Source of the DNA: Labia minor | Taxonomy: Eukaryota > Arthropoda > Insecta > Dermaptera > Spongiphoridae | Assembly (NCBI GenBank): GCA_963082975.1 | Contig: OY720346.1 | Span: 43,439,296-43,503,295, forward strand | DNA: 64,000 nt | Direction of reading: 5' to 3' | Part shown: positions 1-11,028 of the stretch, piece after piece | Layout of the letters: each line of letters opens with the position of its first letter | How positions within the stretch are numbered: position 1 is the first letter of the stretch | Translations under genes and position numbers: made by a program | The notes under the pieces: generated by a model | Seen by the model: only the letters and a program-made list of their open reading frames with translations | Told to the model about the DNA's origin: nothing | Databases searched by the model: none

Positions 1-845
1 GAATATTTAAATTTCATTTTAATAATATAAAAGTTTAATATTAGCTTTAAAGGGTGGTTGAAAAAGGGAGAAAGGAGTAGAAGAAGGTGGTTAAAAAAAA
101 GATTCGTACTAACAACAAAACAAACAATTTCTATCATTCTATCTTTATTCATCATCATCATTTTGTTCCCTTTCTTTATCTTTCTTTACTACTACTTATA
201 CCCTCCTATATAAGTCTGAATTTTACTTTAATTGTAAAGTTTTGTCTCTAATTTCTATTTGAGTGAGCCTGTCTCATTCATTTCCCTCCCATATACACAT
301 TTCTCATCAAAATTTCTTTATTCTTATTGCATCTATTTATACTTTTTGTTTTTTATATACATATACATATATATAGTAAATAAACTTTTGTTGTTGTTCA
401 AAAAGACCAAAATTAACAAATGAAGGTTTTATTCAAAAGTATATTTTATATATATATATTAAATAAACTGAAAATCAATAATAACAAAACAAAAATATAA
501 AAACAAAAGAATTGTTCATAAGGATATAAAAAAACAAAGTAAAGAAAGTTTTACAGGTCAAATGGAAAATTGGATATATATATATATATATAGAGGTATA
601 TATATCACGTGTTGTATATAGATAGATAGATATACATATTACATATATATATATGTTTATTTGGAGCCACATGGAAGCTTAATTAAATAGATTTAAGTAC
701 AATAAAAATTCATTACTAAAATGAAAATTGAGTTGTCAATGGAATGGAACGCTAATTTTTTAATCTTTTTTTCATATTTATATATTAAAGTGATATAAAT
801 ATGGTATATATATATATATATATATATATGAGAAATTATTTTCAT
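1..845. other. A+T-rich non-coding DNA with microsatellites
   Basis: No gene is visible. The stretch holds (AT)n tracts at about 365-380, 446-460, 573-592, 645-655 and 805-829 and a short GATA-like run near 620-632. The open frames here are low-complexity Tyr/Ile runs from these tracts. Confidence 0.7.
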
Positions 846-1127
846 GTTATTTTCACGTTTAACTGTGAGATTTTGGTCTCAACTTTTCGGTGTACATTTT
901 GGCGTCATTTTCAAGAGAATTTATTGAGGAGAGAATGTTTTTGGGATTCTGAGTGATAGTCTGTGTGACCAAGAGACGATGTTGTGTTCCGCAACTCTGA
1001 AGAATCCTTGGCACTAACATTACAGACACATACCTGCTCATGAAGACAGCCCGAGGCCGACGCATCCTAAATAAATGGGCGCTAAAACGTCGATACCCAA
1101 AGCTAAAAAATTAAACGTGAAAATAAC
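846..1127. mobile_element. MITE candidate with perfect 17-bp terminal inverted repeats
   Basis: GTTATTTTCACGTTTAA at 846-862 is exactly inverted at 1111-1127. The 282-bp unit is clearly richer in G+C than its flanks. No target duplication could be recognised, so the superfamily is open. A related end-like motif (gttattttcacgttgaa) occurs near 52566. The frame inside on the minus strand matches nothing I recognise. Confidence 0.55.
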
Positions 1128-1212
1128 TGGAAATACTAGTAATTTCTCATAATAAAAAACATTCACTCAAATATATGTATATGTACATTTAGGTTTTTAT
1201 GAATGTTTAGAT

Positions 1213-1496
1213 CAGAGGTCGCCAAAGAGGTCTATAAAAACCCCCAGAAAGGGTTTAATAAAAGTGGAAGTCGATCTGAGCCAGGGGTCGAATAAATATT
1301 AAAGTATTTAAATTTCAACATTAATATTATTTTCCATCAAACTATTACTTTAATAAATGTTTAAAATCACAAAGTAAATATACAAGTATCTAATAGTTTT
1401 ATTTTCATTAAAAGAAAATTACTTTTATGTGGTGGTTAATGGAGATTTCGAAAAATTATATAGGGGTCGATGATAAAAAAAGTTTGGCGACACATG
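1213..1496. mobile_element. hAT-type MITE
   Basis: The ends CAGAGGTCGCCAAA and TTTGGCGACACATG form an imperfect terminal inverted repeat. They are flanked by gtttagat (1205-1212) and gtttagaa (1497-1504), an 8-bp target duplication with one mismatch. The 284-bp length, CAG start and 8-bp duplication are typical of non-autonomous hAT elements. Confidence 0.7.
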
Positions 1497-1568
1497 GTTT
1501 AGAATATGACAAGTTAATTTCTGGTTATCTCAAGAATATTTATTGGGCGTTTTGGTTAGACTTTCATT

Positions 1569-2206
1569 TTTACCGACCGACGATAGTAAGGGAGGTATTG
1601 TTTTCACACCAAATTTCACATATGGAGATTTTTACATATCTCCACGAATCATGCATTTTCTAAACAGAAAAAAGTATTTTTAGCATGATGTCTGTCCGTC
1701 TGTCCGTCCGTCTGTCCGTCCGTATAGATGTGTACAGCCTGAACGGCTCAACCGATTTTGATGAAATTTGGTATATTTACTTAATGCATTAGTGGGATGA
1801 ATTGATCAACTTTTGGTGCAATTCCGGAAACCGGAAGTGGTAGTATTAGCGATCGACGATAGGAAGGAAAGGGTTATTTTCACACCAAAGGAGATTTTTT
1901 TATATATCACCACGAATCATGCATTTTGTATTGGTTTTATCCTCGAAAAAAATCATATTTATTAGTTTTTTCTTGATTTAAAATTATATGACGTCATCCA
2001 GCCATGCATGACGTCACAGCCTGGTCTTGCATATATATTATAAATAAAATAAAATTAAAAATGTTTATATTTATTATTTATGTATCCATATCTGTTTTTT
2101 ATTACATTAATAGATATATGAAAATTATTTGAAATTGTTTCTGTAGCTGGAAATTAATTTATTTCAAACCGTCGGTCGGTTAGGACCTGGCCACAGGTCA
2201 ACTTAT
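1569..2206 (+). mobile_element. HINE (DINE-1-like non-autonomous Helentron), young subfamily copy
   Basis: A complete copy. It has a 5' block with ACCGACCGACGATAG, a GTCC/GTCT microsatellite at about 1687-1722, a conserved core (tgatgaaatttggtatattt), the inverted end CCGTCGGTCGGT near 2170, a 3' hairpin GACCTGGCCACAGGTC at 2184-2199 and the tail aacttatt at a T-rich target. It shares with 20214-20838, 53005-53625 and 56038-56676 a small deletion just before ggagattttttta, which marks a recently spread subfamily. Confidence 0.8.
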
Positions 2207-3429
2207 TTTAAGAGTTTCGGGACACAGTAAGTGAAGAGAAGAGAGAAACATAACCCAACTCTTCAATCCTAAATACCAATAAAATACCAATACTCGCATA
2301 GAAGCGGTATTTGTAGGCAGATATATGAATGAATAGTAAAGTATCTAAACTAATGAAATTATAACAAAATCATTAAATAAATATTAGATAATTTATTCCA
2401 CAATTAAATTTAATTTAATTTAATTATATAATATATTAGTTAATTTTTCTATTTGAATTGTTTTATTTATATCAAAACAATTTTAACATTTATTTAATTA
2501 AATAAAAAATTTAATTACATCAATCAACTATAAGTAAATAAACAATTAAATAAATTACACATATATATGATATTATTATATATTTTATTTACCTACTTAA
2601 TTTTTATTTAAATTTTCAATTTATATTATAGATCCTTTATTTTTTATTAATAATAAATTTATACAGATTATACAAATAAGAAAATTGAGATAAGAAAAAA
2701 ATATTTTTTTTATTTTTTAAATTAAATGTGACTCCCCTTCCCCCTCCATGCCGCTTACTTTTAATATTATCCATCATGAATTTATGAATGAATATTGTTG
2801 ATGTATTTTTTTATTTGATTTCTAATTAACAACCTGTTGAATTGAATGATTGGCTGTTGTTGTTGTTGTCGAATGAAGAGGAGAATTATGTCTATATATC
2901 TGACTACTTGGGTAGATTACGAGATGTTCATTATCAAAGGGAGAATAATTATTCGTCCCTCAATCCACCTACCACACATAAAGTGATAATATTAGTAGTA
3001 TCAATTTTAACCTCTCTCCTCCTTCAACCCTCTACCAATCCACTCTATCTATCTACTTAAAACCACCCTGATTAATTGTATTAGATGCTTATCATGTTAA
3101 ATAAACAAAGATAAATTCAAACAAATTGCATTACAGAGAAATGTATATTATTTATGTTTCTCTTAAATATTGAACTTTTCGTTATTAAATGTGTATAAAT
3201 AAAGTCATATATATACAGAGGGATACCTAAAACTGTTATCTTCCGATACGGTCTCTTTCTACGTTAATCAAATTATGGTTTTTATAAATGTGAATACAGG
3301 ATTATAAATAATTGTAATTAAGACAAACTATAAGTGGCGGAACTTTTTATAATTGGATGGCATATTTAAATTAATAAGGAAAATATAACAATACCTTTAT
3401 ATGTTTTTATTTTATATTTATCAATATAA
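2207..3429. other. A+T-rich non-coding DNA, no gene seen
   Basis: Nothing recognisable apart from T/A homopolymers. The 72-codon open frame at 2842-3060 on the plus strand has no splice context or family motif and is probably chance. Confidence 0.6.
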
Positions 3430-3658
3430 TAATTTCCGTCGTATGTATGTGATGTCTGTAACATTATGAAGTTATTTACAAATTGTCAAAATTATTAATT
3501 TGTAACTAACTTCATTTTTTTTTTTAATTTTGTTTTGTTATTATTAAATATTGAAAAAAAAATAAAAAAAATTATTACGAAGATTTGAATAAAGTTAATA
3601 ATTTTATATTCTAAGAAGAGTTTTATATCCGGCAGCATATGATGCCGGGAACGGCTAG
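3430..3658 (+). mobile_element. Helitron 3' portion with canonical terminus
   Basis: The end shows hairpin arms CCGGCA and TGCCGG, a short spacer and CTAG at 3655-3658, followed by T. That is the canonical Helitron 3' signature. The block aatttccgtcgtat...ctgtaacattatgaagtt (from about 3433) is shared with the short Helitron at 55520-55722, which has a different hairpin. The 5' limit is not certain. Confidence 0.6.
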
Positions 3659-3797
3659 TAAATATATAATTTCATACTAATTATTTTAAACATATTTATA
3701 TTTATAGGCATATTTTCTCTTCCAATTTTCTCAAAATTTATATTAATTATAATTTCTTGCTATATGAACAAAATTAAAAGAGTTTATAGACTTAGAT

Positions 3798-4158
3798 CAG
3801 AGGTCGACGACCCTTTAAGATGGAAGAGTCAAAAGTTACAATTTACAAAATTTCCAAATTTTTAAAGAGCCTTTAACATTTTAATTTCATTATTATGTCA
3901 TTTAATTAGGATTTGATTTAATTTTTTATTTAAAATAAATAAATTGTTCTCAGTTGTTTGTTTGTATCTTGTTTGCATTATATATTTTTATTGTAATATA
4001 ATATTTCGAGTTTTAAAAATATAATAATATAATTATTAATATTTGCGTATGGAACTGGAGAGCAACAACTTGACATTGAAAGAGTCATATGCGGCTTTAT
4101 TCAAATTCTTAGAAAATAAATTTTTTTTATATCAATATTGTGTCGCAGGTTGCCTACC
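3798..4158. mobile_element. hAT-like remnant
   Basis: It begins CAGAGGTCGACGACCC and ends near ..GCAGGTTGCCTACCCATG, which reads inverted as a CA.GGGTAGGCAACCTG end. This pair is common in hAT MITEs. No clean 8-bp duplication was found; the right flank abuts a truncated HINE. Confidence 0.4.
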
Positions 4159-4166
4159 CATGTAGT

Positions 4167-4546
4167 ACATGATTTGTGGAGATATGTAAAATAATCTCCT
4201 CATGTGAAATTTGGTGTGAAAATAACCCTTCCCTTCCTATCGTCGATCGGTAATACTACCACTTCCGGTTTCCGGAAATACACCAAAAGATGATCAATTC
4301 ATCCCACTGATGCATTAAGTAAATATACCAAATTTCATCAAAATCGGTTGAGCTGCTCAAGCTATCCATGTCTATACGGACACTCAGTCAGACGGACGGA
4401 CGAACGGACAGACGGACAGACATCATGCTAAAAATACTTTTTTCTGTTAAGAAAATGCATGATTCGTGGAGATATGTAAAAATCTCCACATGTGAAATTT
4501 GGTGTGAAAACAATACCTCCCTTACTATCGTCGGTCGGTAAAAATG
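4167..4546 (-). mobile_element. HINE fragment (5' half only)
   Basis: Reverse-oriented HINE ending in cgtcggtcggtaaaaa at about 4546. It contains the inverted GGAC microsatellite at 4376-4420 and the core, but lacks the 3' hairpin half. It is truncated near 4167. Confidence 0.75.
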
Positions 4547-4601
4547 GATCTGTTTCATTTTGATCCATTAGTAGAGTAAAATGAAATAAATAAAACAAAA
4601 T

Positions 4602-4735
4602 ATGGTAATTATATTGAATGGTCATCTATATTCATGGATTTAGATAAAACTTTACCAGTGAGTTCCTTTTTTAATTCCAAATAAACTTTTCTCATGTAAT
4701 TTTTGCAGGTCGCTTCTAGTATACAAGATAAAAAG
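4602..4735 (+). repeat. Left arm of an approximately 125-bp inverted repeat
   Basis: From ggtaattatattgaatggtc to gtcgcttctagtatacaaga this matches the reverse complement of 6140-6265 with scattered substitutions and small indels. The arms enclose the HINE composite at 4799-5942. Confidence 0.65.
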
Positions 4736-4798
4736 GATGAATCGATATTCTATTTAGCTACCATGGTTTATTATTTGACCATCAGAGGGCTCCAATAA

Positions 4799-5441
4799 TT
4801 TTTACCGACCGACGATAGTAAGGGAGGTATTGTTTTCACACCAAATTTCACATGTGGAGATTTTTACATATCTCCACGAATCATGCATTTTCTAAACAGA
4901 AAAAAGTATTTTTAGCATGATGTCTGTCCGTCCGTCCGTCTGTCCGTCCGTATAGATGTGTTCAGCCTGAACGGCTCAACGGATTTTGATGAAATTTGGT
5001 ATATTTACTTAATGCATCAGTGGGATGAATTGATCAACTTTTGGTGCAATTCCGGAAACCGGAAGTGGTAGTATTAGCGATCGACGATAGGAAGGAAAGG
5101 GTTATTTTCACACCAAATAATTTCACATGAGGAGATTTTTTACATATTATCACGAATCATTCACTTTGTATTTGTTTTATCTTCGAGAAAAATCATCTTT
5201 ATTAGTTATTAGTTTCTTAATTTAAAATTATATGACCTCATCCAGCTATTCATGACGTCACAGCCTGTTCTTACATATATATTATAAATAAAATAAAATT
5301 AAAAATATTTATGTTCTATCCATATCTGTTTTTTATTACATTAATAGATATATTAAAATTATTTGAAATTGTTTCTGTAGCTGAAAATTAATTTATTTCA
5401 AACTGTCGGTCGGTTCAGACCTGGCCACAGGTCAACTTATT
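4799..5441 (+). mobile_element. HINE, chimeric copy
   Basis: Full-length HINE with ACCGACCGACGATAG at the start, microsatellite at about 4923-4952 and hairpin GACCTGGCCACAGGTC near 5418-5433. From about 5100 onward it is nearly identical to the reverse complement of the HINE at 22683-23418, sharing rare variants (atgacctcatcc, catattatcac, ttagttattagtttc, gttctatcc). The first 250-300 bp instead resemble the 1569 and 20214 copies (gcaattccggaaacc). The copy is therefore a mosaic. Confidence 0.75.
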
Positions 5442-5756
5442 TATTATTAAAATTTATATTTTAAATTAAGAAAAAGCTCACAAAGATGATTTTTCCCGAG
5501 ACTGAAACCAAAATAGATCGATTTTTCTTTATAAAAATTATCTAAGGGGTGAATTTCAAAAAATCCGGTTTAATATTTCAAAAATACATACTTATATATA
5601 TATATATATATATATATTGAGAGAGAGAGAGATAGAGCAGCTATTTAGTGAGGTTCTATATATAATATAGCTATATATAGGATTATAAATGTTTATTTGA
5701 AGGTATGTCTGTATGTGCATGTGTGTGTGTTAATAGAGAAACAGACAGCACCACCA
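5442..5756 (+). repeat. Inverted near-identical copy of Beat-gene intron, splice acceptor and first 8 nt of exon
   Basis: This segment matches the reverse complement of 22364-22682 almost base for base. It includes the Helitron-2-like fragment, the (AT)n and (GA)n runs, the 3' end of the Beat intron (ttaatagagaaacagacag) and caccacca, the first 8 nt of the exon starting at 22371. The differences I see are one A in a homopolymer, the (AT)n length, and a cttat interruption. It then switches abruptly to HINE 3' sequence. It cannot encode anything. It is a duplicated exon border, not a gene. Confidence 0.85.
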
Positions 5757-5763
5757 TAATTCA

Positions 5764-5942
5764 CAGCCTGTTCTAATATATATATTATAAATAAAATAAA
5801 ATTAAAAATATTTATGTTATATCCATATCTGTTTTTTATTACATTAATAAATATATTAAAATCATTTGAAATTGTTTCTGAAGCTGGAAATTAATTTATT
5901 TCAAACTCGGTCGGTTCAGACCTGGCCACAGGTCAACTTATT
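5764..5942 (+). mobile_element. HINE 3' fragment
   Basis: It starts inside the HINE at cacagcctgttct and runs through the inverted end (ctcggtcggttc, with a 4-nt deletion) and the 3' hairpin to caacttattt. It closes the composite that begins at 4799. Confidence 0.75.
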
Positions 5943-6139
5943 TGTTTTTTTTTCAATTCGGATTAGATATAGAAAAATTAAAAAAATAATTAATTATATA
6001 ATTTCCTTATATCTAAACCAAACCGAAATAAAACGAAAATTAAAAATAAGTGAATAATTAGTGAATTAGTCAATAAAACATTATTTAATCACATCATATT
6101 TCGAGGTACATAATAAGCTAATCTGGCAAACTTTAATAA

Positions 6140-6265
6140 TTTTTATCTTGTAAACTAGAAGCGACCCGTAAAAATTGCATAAGAAAAGTTTATTTGGAAT
6201 TAAAAAAGAAACCCACTGGTAAAGTTTTATTAAAATCCATGGCTGGATGACCATACAATATAATT
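6140..6265 (-). repeat. Right arm of inverted repeat (pairs with 4602-4735)
   Basis: Reads cttgtaaactagaagcgacc...aaaacttt..., the inverted counterpart of the left arm. The inner side (aataatttttatcttg) and outer side still resemble each other weakly. These may be terminal arms of an older fold-back element or a separate inverted duplication. Confidence 0.6.
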
Positions 6266-6475
6266 ACCCAAAATATAAATAAATTTAATTATCATTTAAA
6301 TAAAAAGTTTAGTAACAGAATTAATGAATAAATATCTAATTAATTAAAAATTAAAGTATTTATATAAAATTTTGAATAATTATGACAAAATAAATGATTT
6401 TATTAAAAAATATTGTTAGGTTATACTGATAATTGATCATTTAAGTGTTAGTTCAGGTTATTTATTAGATTAGAT

Positions 6476-7242
6476 CAGGGTTTCTCAACCTTTTTGGACC
6501 AATCGCCCCCTTTGTAAGACCCGCTTCTTAATTCGCCCCCCCCCCCCCATAAATTTTTACAGATAAAATTTGTATGATAATCCCTAATATAAGGTAGGTA
6601 TACAAAGTGATACTTAGAGCCATATTGAAAAATCGAGTTTCAGAACCTGATTGCAAAATCATCTGACCATTTTTTTTTAGAACCATATTGAAAAAAATTG
6701 AAAAAAGAGGAAATGTTTAAAAAGCCTGTTCGCAAAATCATCTTACCTTTTTTACCGACCGACGATAGTAAGGGAGGTATTGGTTTCACACCAAATTTCA
6801 CATAAGGAGATTTTTTACATATCACCACGAATCATGCACTTTGTACTGGTTTTATACTCGAGAAAAATCATCTTTATTAGTTTTTTCTTAATTAAAATTA
6901 TATGACGTCATCCAGCCATTCATGACGTCACAGTCTGGTCTTACATATATATTATAAATAAAATAAAAATAAAAATATTTATGTTATATGCCTATCTGTT
7001 TTTTATTGCATTAATAGATATATGAAAATTATTTGAAATTGTTTCTGTAGCTGGAAATGAATTTATTTCAAACCGTCGGTCGGTTCGGACCTGGCCACAG
7101 GTCAACTTATTTTAGAGTTGAAAATGATTTCGCCCCCCAAAAATAACTTATCGCCCCCCAAAATCGTATAGTCAAATAATCGCCCCCTTTAAGATGTCGA
7201 TCGCCCCCCAGGGGGCGATATCGCCCAGGTTGAGAATCACTG
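6476..7242. mobile_element. Non-autonomous hAT element with perfect 8-bp target duplication
   Basis: The ends are CAGGGTTTCTCAACC and GGTTGAGAATCACTG, a typical hAT inverted repeat. The flanks are gattagat at 6468-6475 and gattagat at 7243-7250, an exact 8-bp duplication. The interior has runs of cgcccccc near both ends and A-rich blocks (tagaaccatattgaaaaa) seen in other hAT remnants here. A HINE is inserted at 6750-7110. Confidence 0.85.
6750..7110 (+). mobile_element. HINE with internal deletion, nested in a hAT element
   Basis: The 5' block (ACCGACCGACGATAGTAAGG) is joined directly to the second repeated motif (tttcacataaggagatttttt), so the microsatellite and core are missing. The direct repeats tttcacacc..tttcacat..ggagatttt probably mediated the deletion. 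The 3' inverted end and hairpin are intact. Confidence 0.8.
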
Positions 7243-7250
7243 GATTAGAT

Positions 7251-8139
7251 AAACTATTGTTTTGGATATAAAAGTAATTACTAGAATTAGAGGTATTTTA
7301 TGCACATTAATACAAAGTACAATAAAGTTTTCAGTTTGCCACAACTTGAATTTTGTTTCTTTGTACCTCCATTGGTATTTGTTAAAATACATACCATCTT
7401 AAATATTGTTGAATCCAAAAAAAACCGATTATATGGAATAATAAAGCTGATTTACTGGTTCCAATATTGATATAAAAAAAGGATTTATTTTCTAGGAATT
7501 TGAATAAACCCATTCGAATATTTATTTGCGTTAAAGTTAGTCGCAACATGTATATCCTCTCAACAACAATGGTGAAGTGAAGAAAGTGGTTCGACTTGTT
7601 TTTCTTAATTTAGTATTAATTACTCTTAAAATATGACCCATGTTTTAAGTTACCCATTGCCATCCATATATACATATATATTTCTTGCAAAGATAATTTA
7701 TATATCCTAACCAGAGGTTAGACAACTAAAAATTGTATTTTAAACTTTAATTTTGTCGGGGGTTTAGGTAGGTATTTATTTATTTATTTATTTTATATAA
7801 TTAAAGGTTAATAAATAAATATTTATAAAGTAAATGTATAATATATTGATATGTGACAAGTGACATATGTTTTTCCCTTTCAGGAAAATTTCAATAATGA
7901 TTTATATTATCTGTTTATCATGTTAAGGATAAATATTTTTTTGTATATTTTTTATATAAATCAAGATTATGTAAATATTATTATTATTTTTAATGTAAAT
8001 GGTGTGACGGCACCTCAGGCCATTAACGCCACTTTTTACTTGTACCAACCTTCAATTAATTTGATGAATTATATATAAATAAATAAAAATATAAATAATA
8101 AACAAACAAGAAAATAACCTATTGTTGAAATTAAATATA
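7251..8139. other. Non-coding, A+T-rich
   Basis: No gene seen. The part at 7343-7560 contains scattered matches in reverse to the hAT-like remnant at 4075-4135 (ttttctaggaatttgaataaa), so it may be another decayed element. Confidence 0.5.
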
Positions 8140-9993
8140 TCTTATATATAAAATTCTCGTGTCACAAAACTTTGAAAGAATACTCCTCCGATACGGCTGG
8201 ACCGATTCTTATGAAATTTTTTATGTATATTCAGTAGGTCTCAGGGCATGTCAGACTTCCTTTATAAAACCGCTAATTGGTAAGGTGTGTCCAGGAGATG
8301 CTAATTAATTAAAAATAGTTTAGTTACCATACTAGATCATAGAGGCGCTGGTGGCGATAATTTGACTTTTTGTCTGCACATTGCTCAGAATTTAAAAATT
8401 ATTGTAAAATTTCACTTTTTATTTTAAATTCTAATATTCAAATATCAATTCAATTAAATAATTTATTCTAAAAGTTCTCATTTTAATTTATTTAATAAAA
8501 TATTTAGATCATATATAACTTCATTTTTATTTATTCTTTCTATATATTTGAATATTTCTTCTTTTCTATTTGAAAGTGAAAGGTTAAAAAACAGAATATA
8601 TTATTTTTAATGTTTGATGAATACAAAAATATTTTCAAAACGTCAATTATTAATTACAAGTATATTTTAAGTGCAAAAATGATTTCTTGGTTAATTAAAA
8701 TATGTTTTTTTAGACAAATGATATAACGAGATGTTTTAAATTTATGTCTTTTTTATATTTTTTTATTAATAGGCTTCGTTTTTTATTTTTAATTTTTAAT
8801 AAATTCTCTTTTTTGATATGATATTAATAAAAAATAATATTAAATTGTATATAAAATTAAAAATTAGAATATTTGAATTTTTTTAAATTTTAACACATGT
8901 AATCAATCATATGCATAACGAATGGAAAATTTTGAAAATCAAGTTGGTATTAAATTCAGAAAAAAATACTGATATATAGAATATAATAGACCATTCGAAC
9001 ATAATTTAAAACTATTTATCTCCTTCTATTTTAAATTAAAAAAACCGGAGTGTTACGAAATTAAGATGCCTGGATAGGTAAATGGGCTGGAATAGGAGGC
9101 AATTTATAATTTTCTTCTAATTCAGATTGAAATTAATAGTGATAAGAAAATATATTTATTAACAAAATCTTAATATACAAAATGTAGAATTTGAATATGT
9201 AGAAGGATAATAATATTTGAGGAAATTTAAATCGAGGTAGAAATCGGGAAACGCCTGTTATCATGCAGTAAAGAGGGTTATCTCATCAAAATTATTATCT
9301 AAAGGAATCAAAATTAAAATATATAAACCAATTATTTTGCCTGTTGTATTATATGGGTGGAACGCATGGTCTATGACCCTGGGAGATGAGAGTAGATTCA
9401 GAGTATTTGAGAATAGGATTCTTTCCAGCATTTATTGGCCAAAGAAAGATGAGGTCACCGGGGAATGGCGGAGACTGCATAACGAGGAATGGCATGACCT
9501 CTATGCATCTTCTGAAATAGTTAGGGTTATAAAAGCGAAAAAGCTGCGATAGGCAGGGGACATGGCTAGAATGGGAGAGGAAAAAGATATTGCATTGGAA
9601 AACGGTGCGGAGACCGATTGGAAAACGTCCGCTTGGAAGACCAAGGACGCTTAGGAAGGGACGTAAGAGAGATGGAACAAGGGCTCAGGATAGGTACAGT
9701 TGGAGAAATGTGGTTGCTGCGGCCAAGAACTTTCGAGTTCCTTAGAGTCACAGATATAGATAGATATAACATATACAATAATAATATATATAATTAATTT
9801 ACTGATTAAATTAAAATATATTTTAAATAAGAACACAAAAAGAAATGAATGTTTTATGTAATATACTGATTGAAACAAAATGGATGAAAACCTTTTACTA
9901 CTCTTAACCAAATACAATGTACCACTCGGGGGGTACAGGGGGCGGAGCCCCCGTCTAGGTGTGGAGAGCGCCGAAGGCGCTCGGAGCAGCTAG
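8140..9993 (+). mobile_element. Helitron (non-autonomous, LINE-carrying), copy 1
   Basis: The 5' end is TCTTATATATAAAATTCTCG after A; the 3' end has hairpin arms GAGCGCC and GGCGCTC, then ggagcag and CTAG at 9990-9993, followed by T. This is the canonical A^T insertion layout. A second G/C palindrome (GGGGGCGGAGCCCCC) lies about 25 bp upstream of the hairpin. The first 230 bp match 35694-35925 closely. The element has no Rep/helicase gene. It carries a LINE fragment at about 9060-9750. Confidence 0.85.
9060..9750 (+). pseudogene. APE-type non-LTR retrotransposon fragment (C-terminal part of reverse transcriptase ORF)
   Basis: A decayed 3' portion of a LINE. It contains LPVVLYGWNAWSMTLGDESR-type coding, FRVFENRILSSIYWPKKDE, GEWRRLHNEEWHDLYASSEI and, after a stop, an AGDMARMGEEK block equal to the usual RWAGHMARMGEE. 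These are C-terminal RT-tail motifs of an insect LINE of the TEKRILR..I/RLRWAGH..RM type. Stops and frameshifts make it non-functional. The gatagata-like 3' tail (from about 9755) fits its 3' end. It lies in sense orientation inside the Helitron. Confidence 0.8.
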
Positions 9994-10033
9994 TAATATA
10001 TAAAAATGTAAATATATATATATATATATCTTA

Positions 10034-11028
10034 TCTTATTATACTAACAAAAGTTGTATATTTATATATACCTATATATTGAAATATTAAACGATAAGGA
10101 ATCGATCTGTATTGGTTTCGGCATCGGGAAAAATCATCTTTGTTTTTTAATTTAAAATAGTAAATTTAAATGACAGACAGACAGCGCTTTCTTAAATACA
10201 AAATAATCTATTATAAATATAAGTAAAATAAAATTAAAAATATTAATAATAATAATAATAATCATAATATTTTATATATTCAAATTACGACATATATATT
10301 ATGTTATATCCACAGGCCATACTTTTCTGTCTTTCAGTACATTAATACGTACGTTTAAGAGCTGTTTTATGACTATTTTTTTTAAATAATACGGCTTGGT
10401 ATTTTAAAATTTATATGTTAATCTATAATTTATCTTATAATATGTTAATTTATAATTTATCTTATTAGTCTTGCAAACATTGCAAGTATATATTATCTTT
10501 CTTTCTTTCTTTCTTGAAAATGTTATGATATTTATATTTTAAAAGCAATTTCTTTTTTTAAATTTATATTCATTTAAAATGATAATTAAAGAATATTTTA
10601 TTCCAAATAAATTGTTGAATAAATATTAAATTATTTTAATTAAAGTGGCAATTTTTACAATAAAATATATTAAATAATTTAAATGATATTTGATTATTAT
10701 ATTTGAATAATTTTGTTTGTCAATTGCTAAAATTAATATTAATAATTTTGTATTCATTGTGTTGAACATGTATGAATAAATGCTGAGAAAATAGTTCCAA
10801 ATAGTTCCAAATGAACAGAGCACAGCTTTAAATAAATTCTTATAAAATGTTTTATACCAAAATTAAAACAAAGAAATTGATTAATAGTTTCTATGTATAA
10901 ATAGAGACGAAAGTGAGATTATAAGATAAGAATAATAGAAAAAAGAATATAAATGCTCCAACGAATTTATTAATATTACCAGTATGAGTTTTTTTAATGA
11001 CCGAGCGGTGGCTCGGTAAACCAGGTAG
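10034..11028 (+). mobile_element. Helitron-like element, family 2 (copy 1)
   Basis: It begins TCTTATTATACTAACAAAAG after A and ends with hairpin arms CCGAGC/GCTCGG (ccgagcggtggctcgg) then taaaccaggtag|T. The same 5' end is at 24334 and 37835, and the same 3' tail at 24802 and 49626. Interior landmarks are gacgtca-like blocks with cagcgctttcttaaatac, and tataccaaaatt..aaa near 10855. No coding capacity is seen. The terminal CTRR is degenerate (GTAG/GTAC). Confidence 0.65.

Noticed and set aside
859..1065. 68-codon minus-strand open frame as a gene
   Set aside because: It lies inside the 846-1127 element, matches no family I know and has no splice or start context.
1684..1725. GTCC/GTCT repeats read as a CRISPR array or coding repeat
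   Set aside because: Short simple-sequence run inside every HINE copy, with no spacers; it is the family's microsatellite.
4428..4625. Repeated small protein sharing a C-terminal segment (also at 18301, 23323, 52192)
   Set aside because: The shared peptide is only the translation of the HINE 5' block. The frames start and end outside the element at random.
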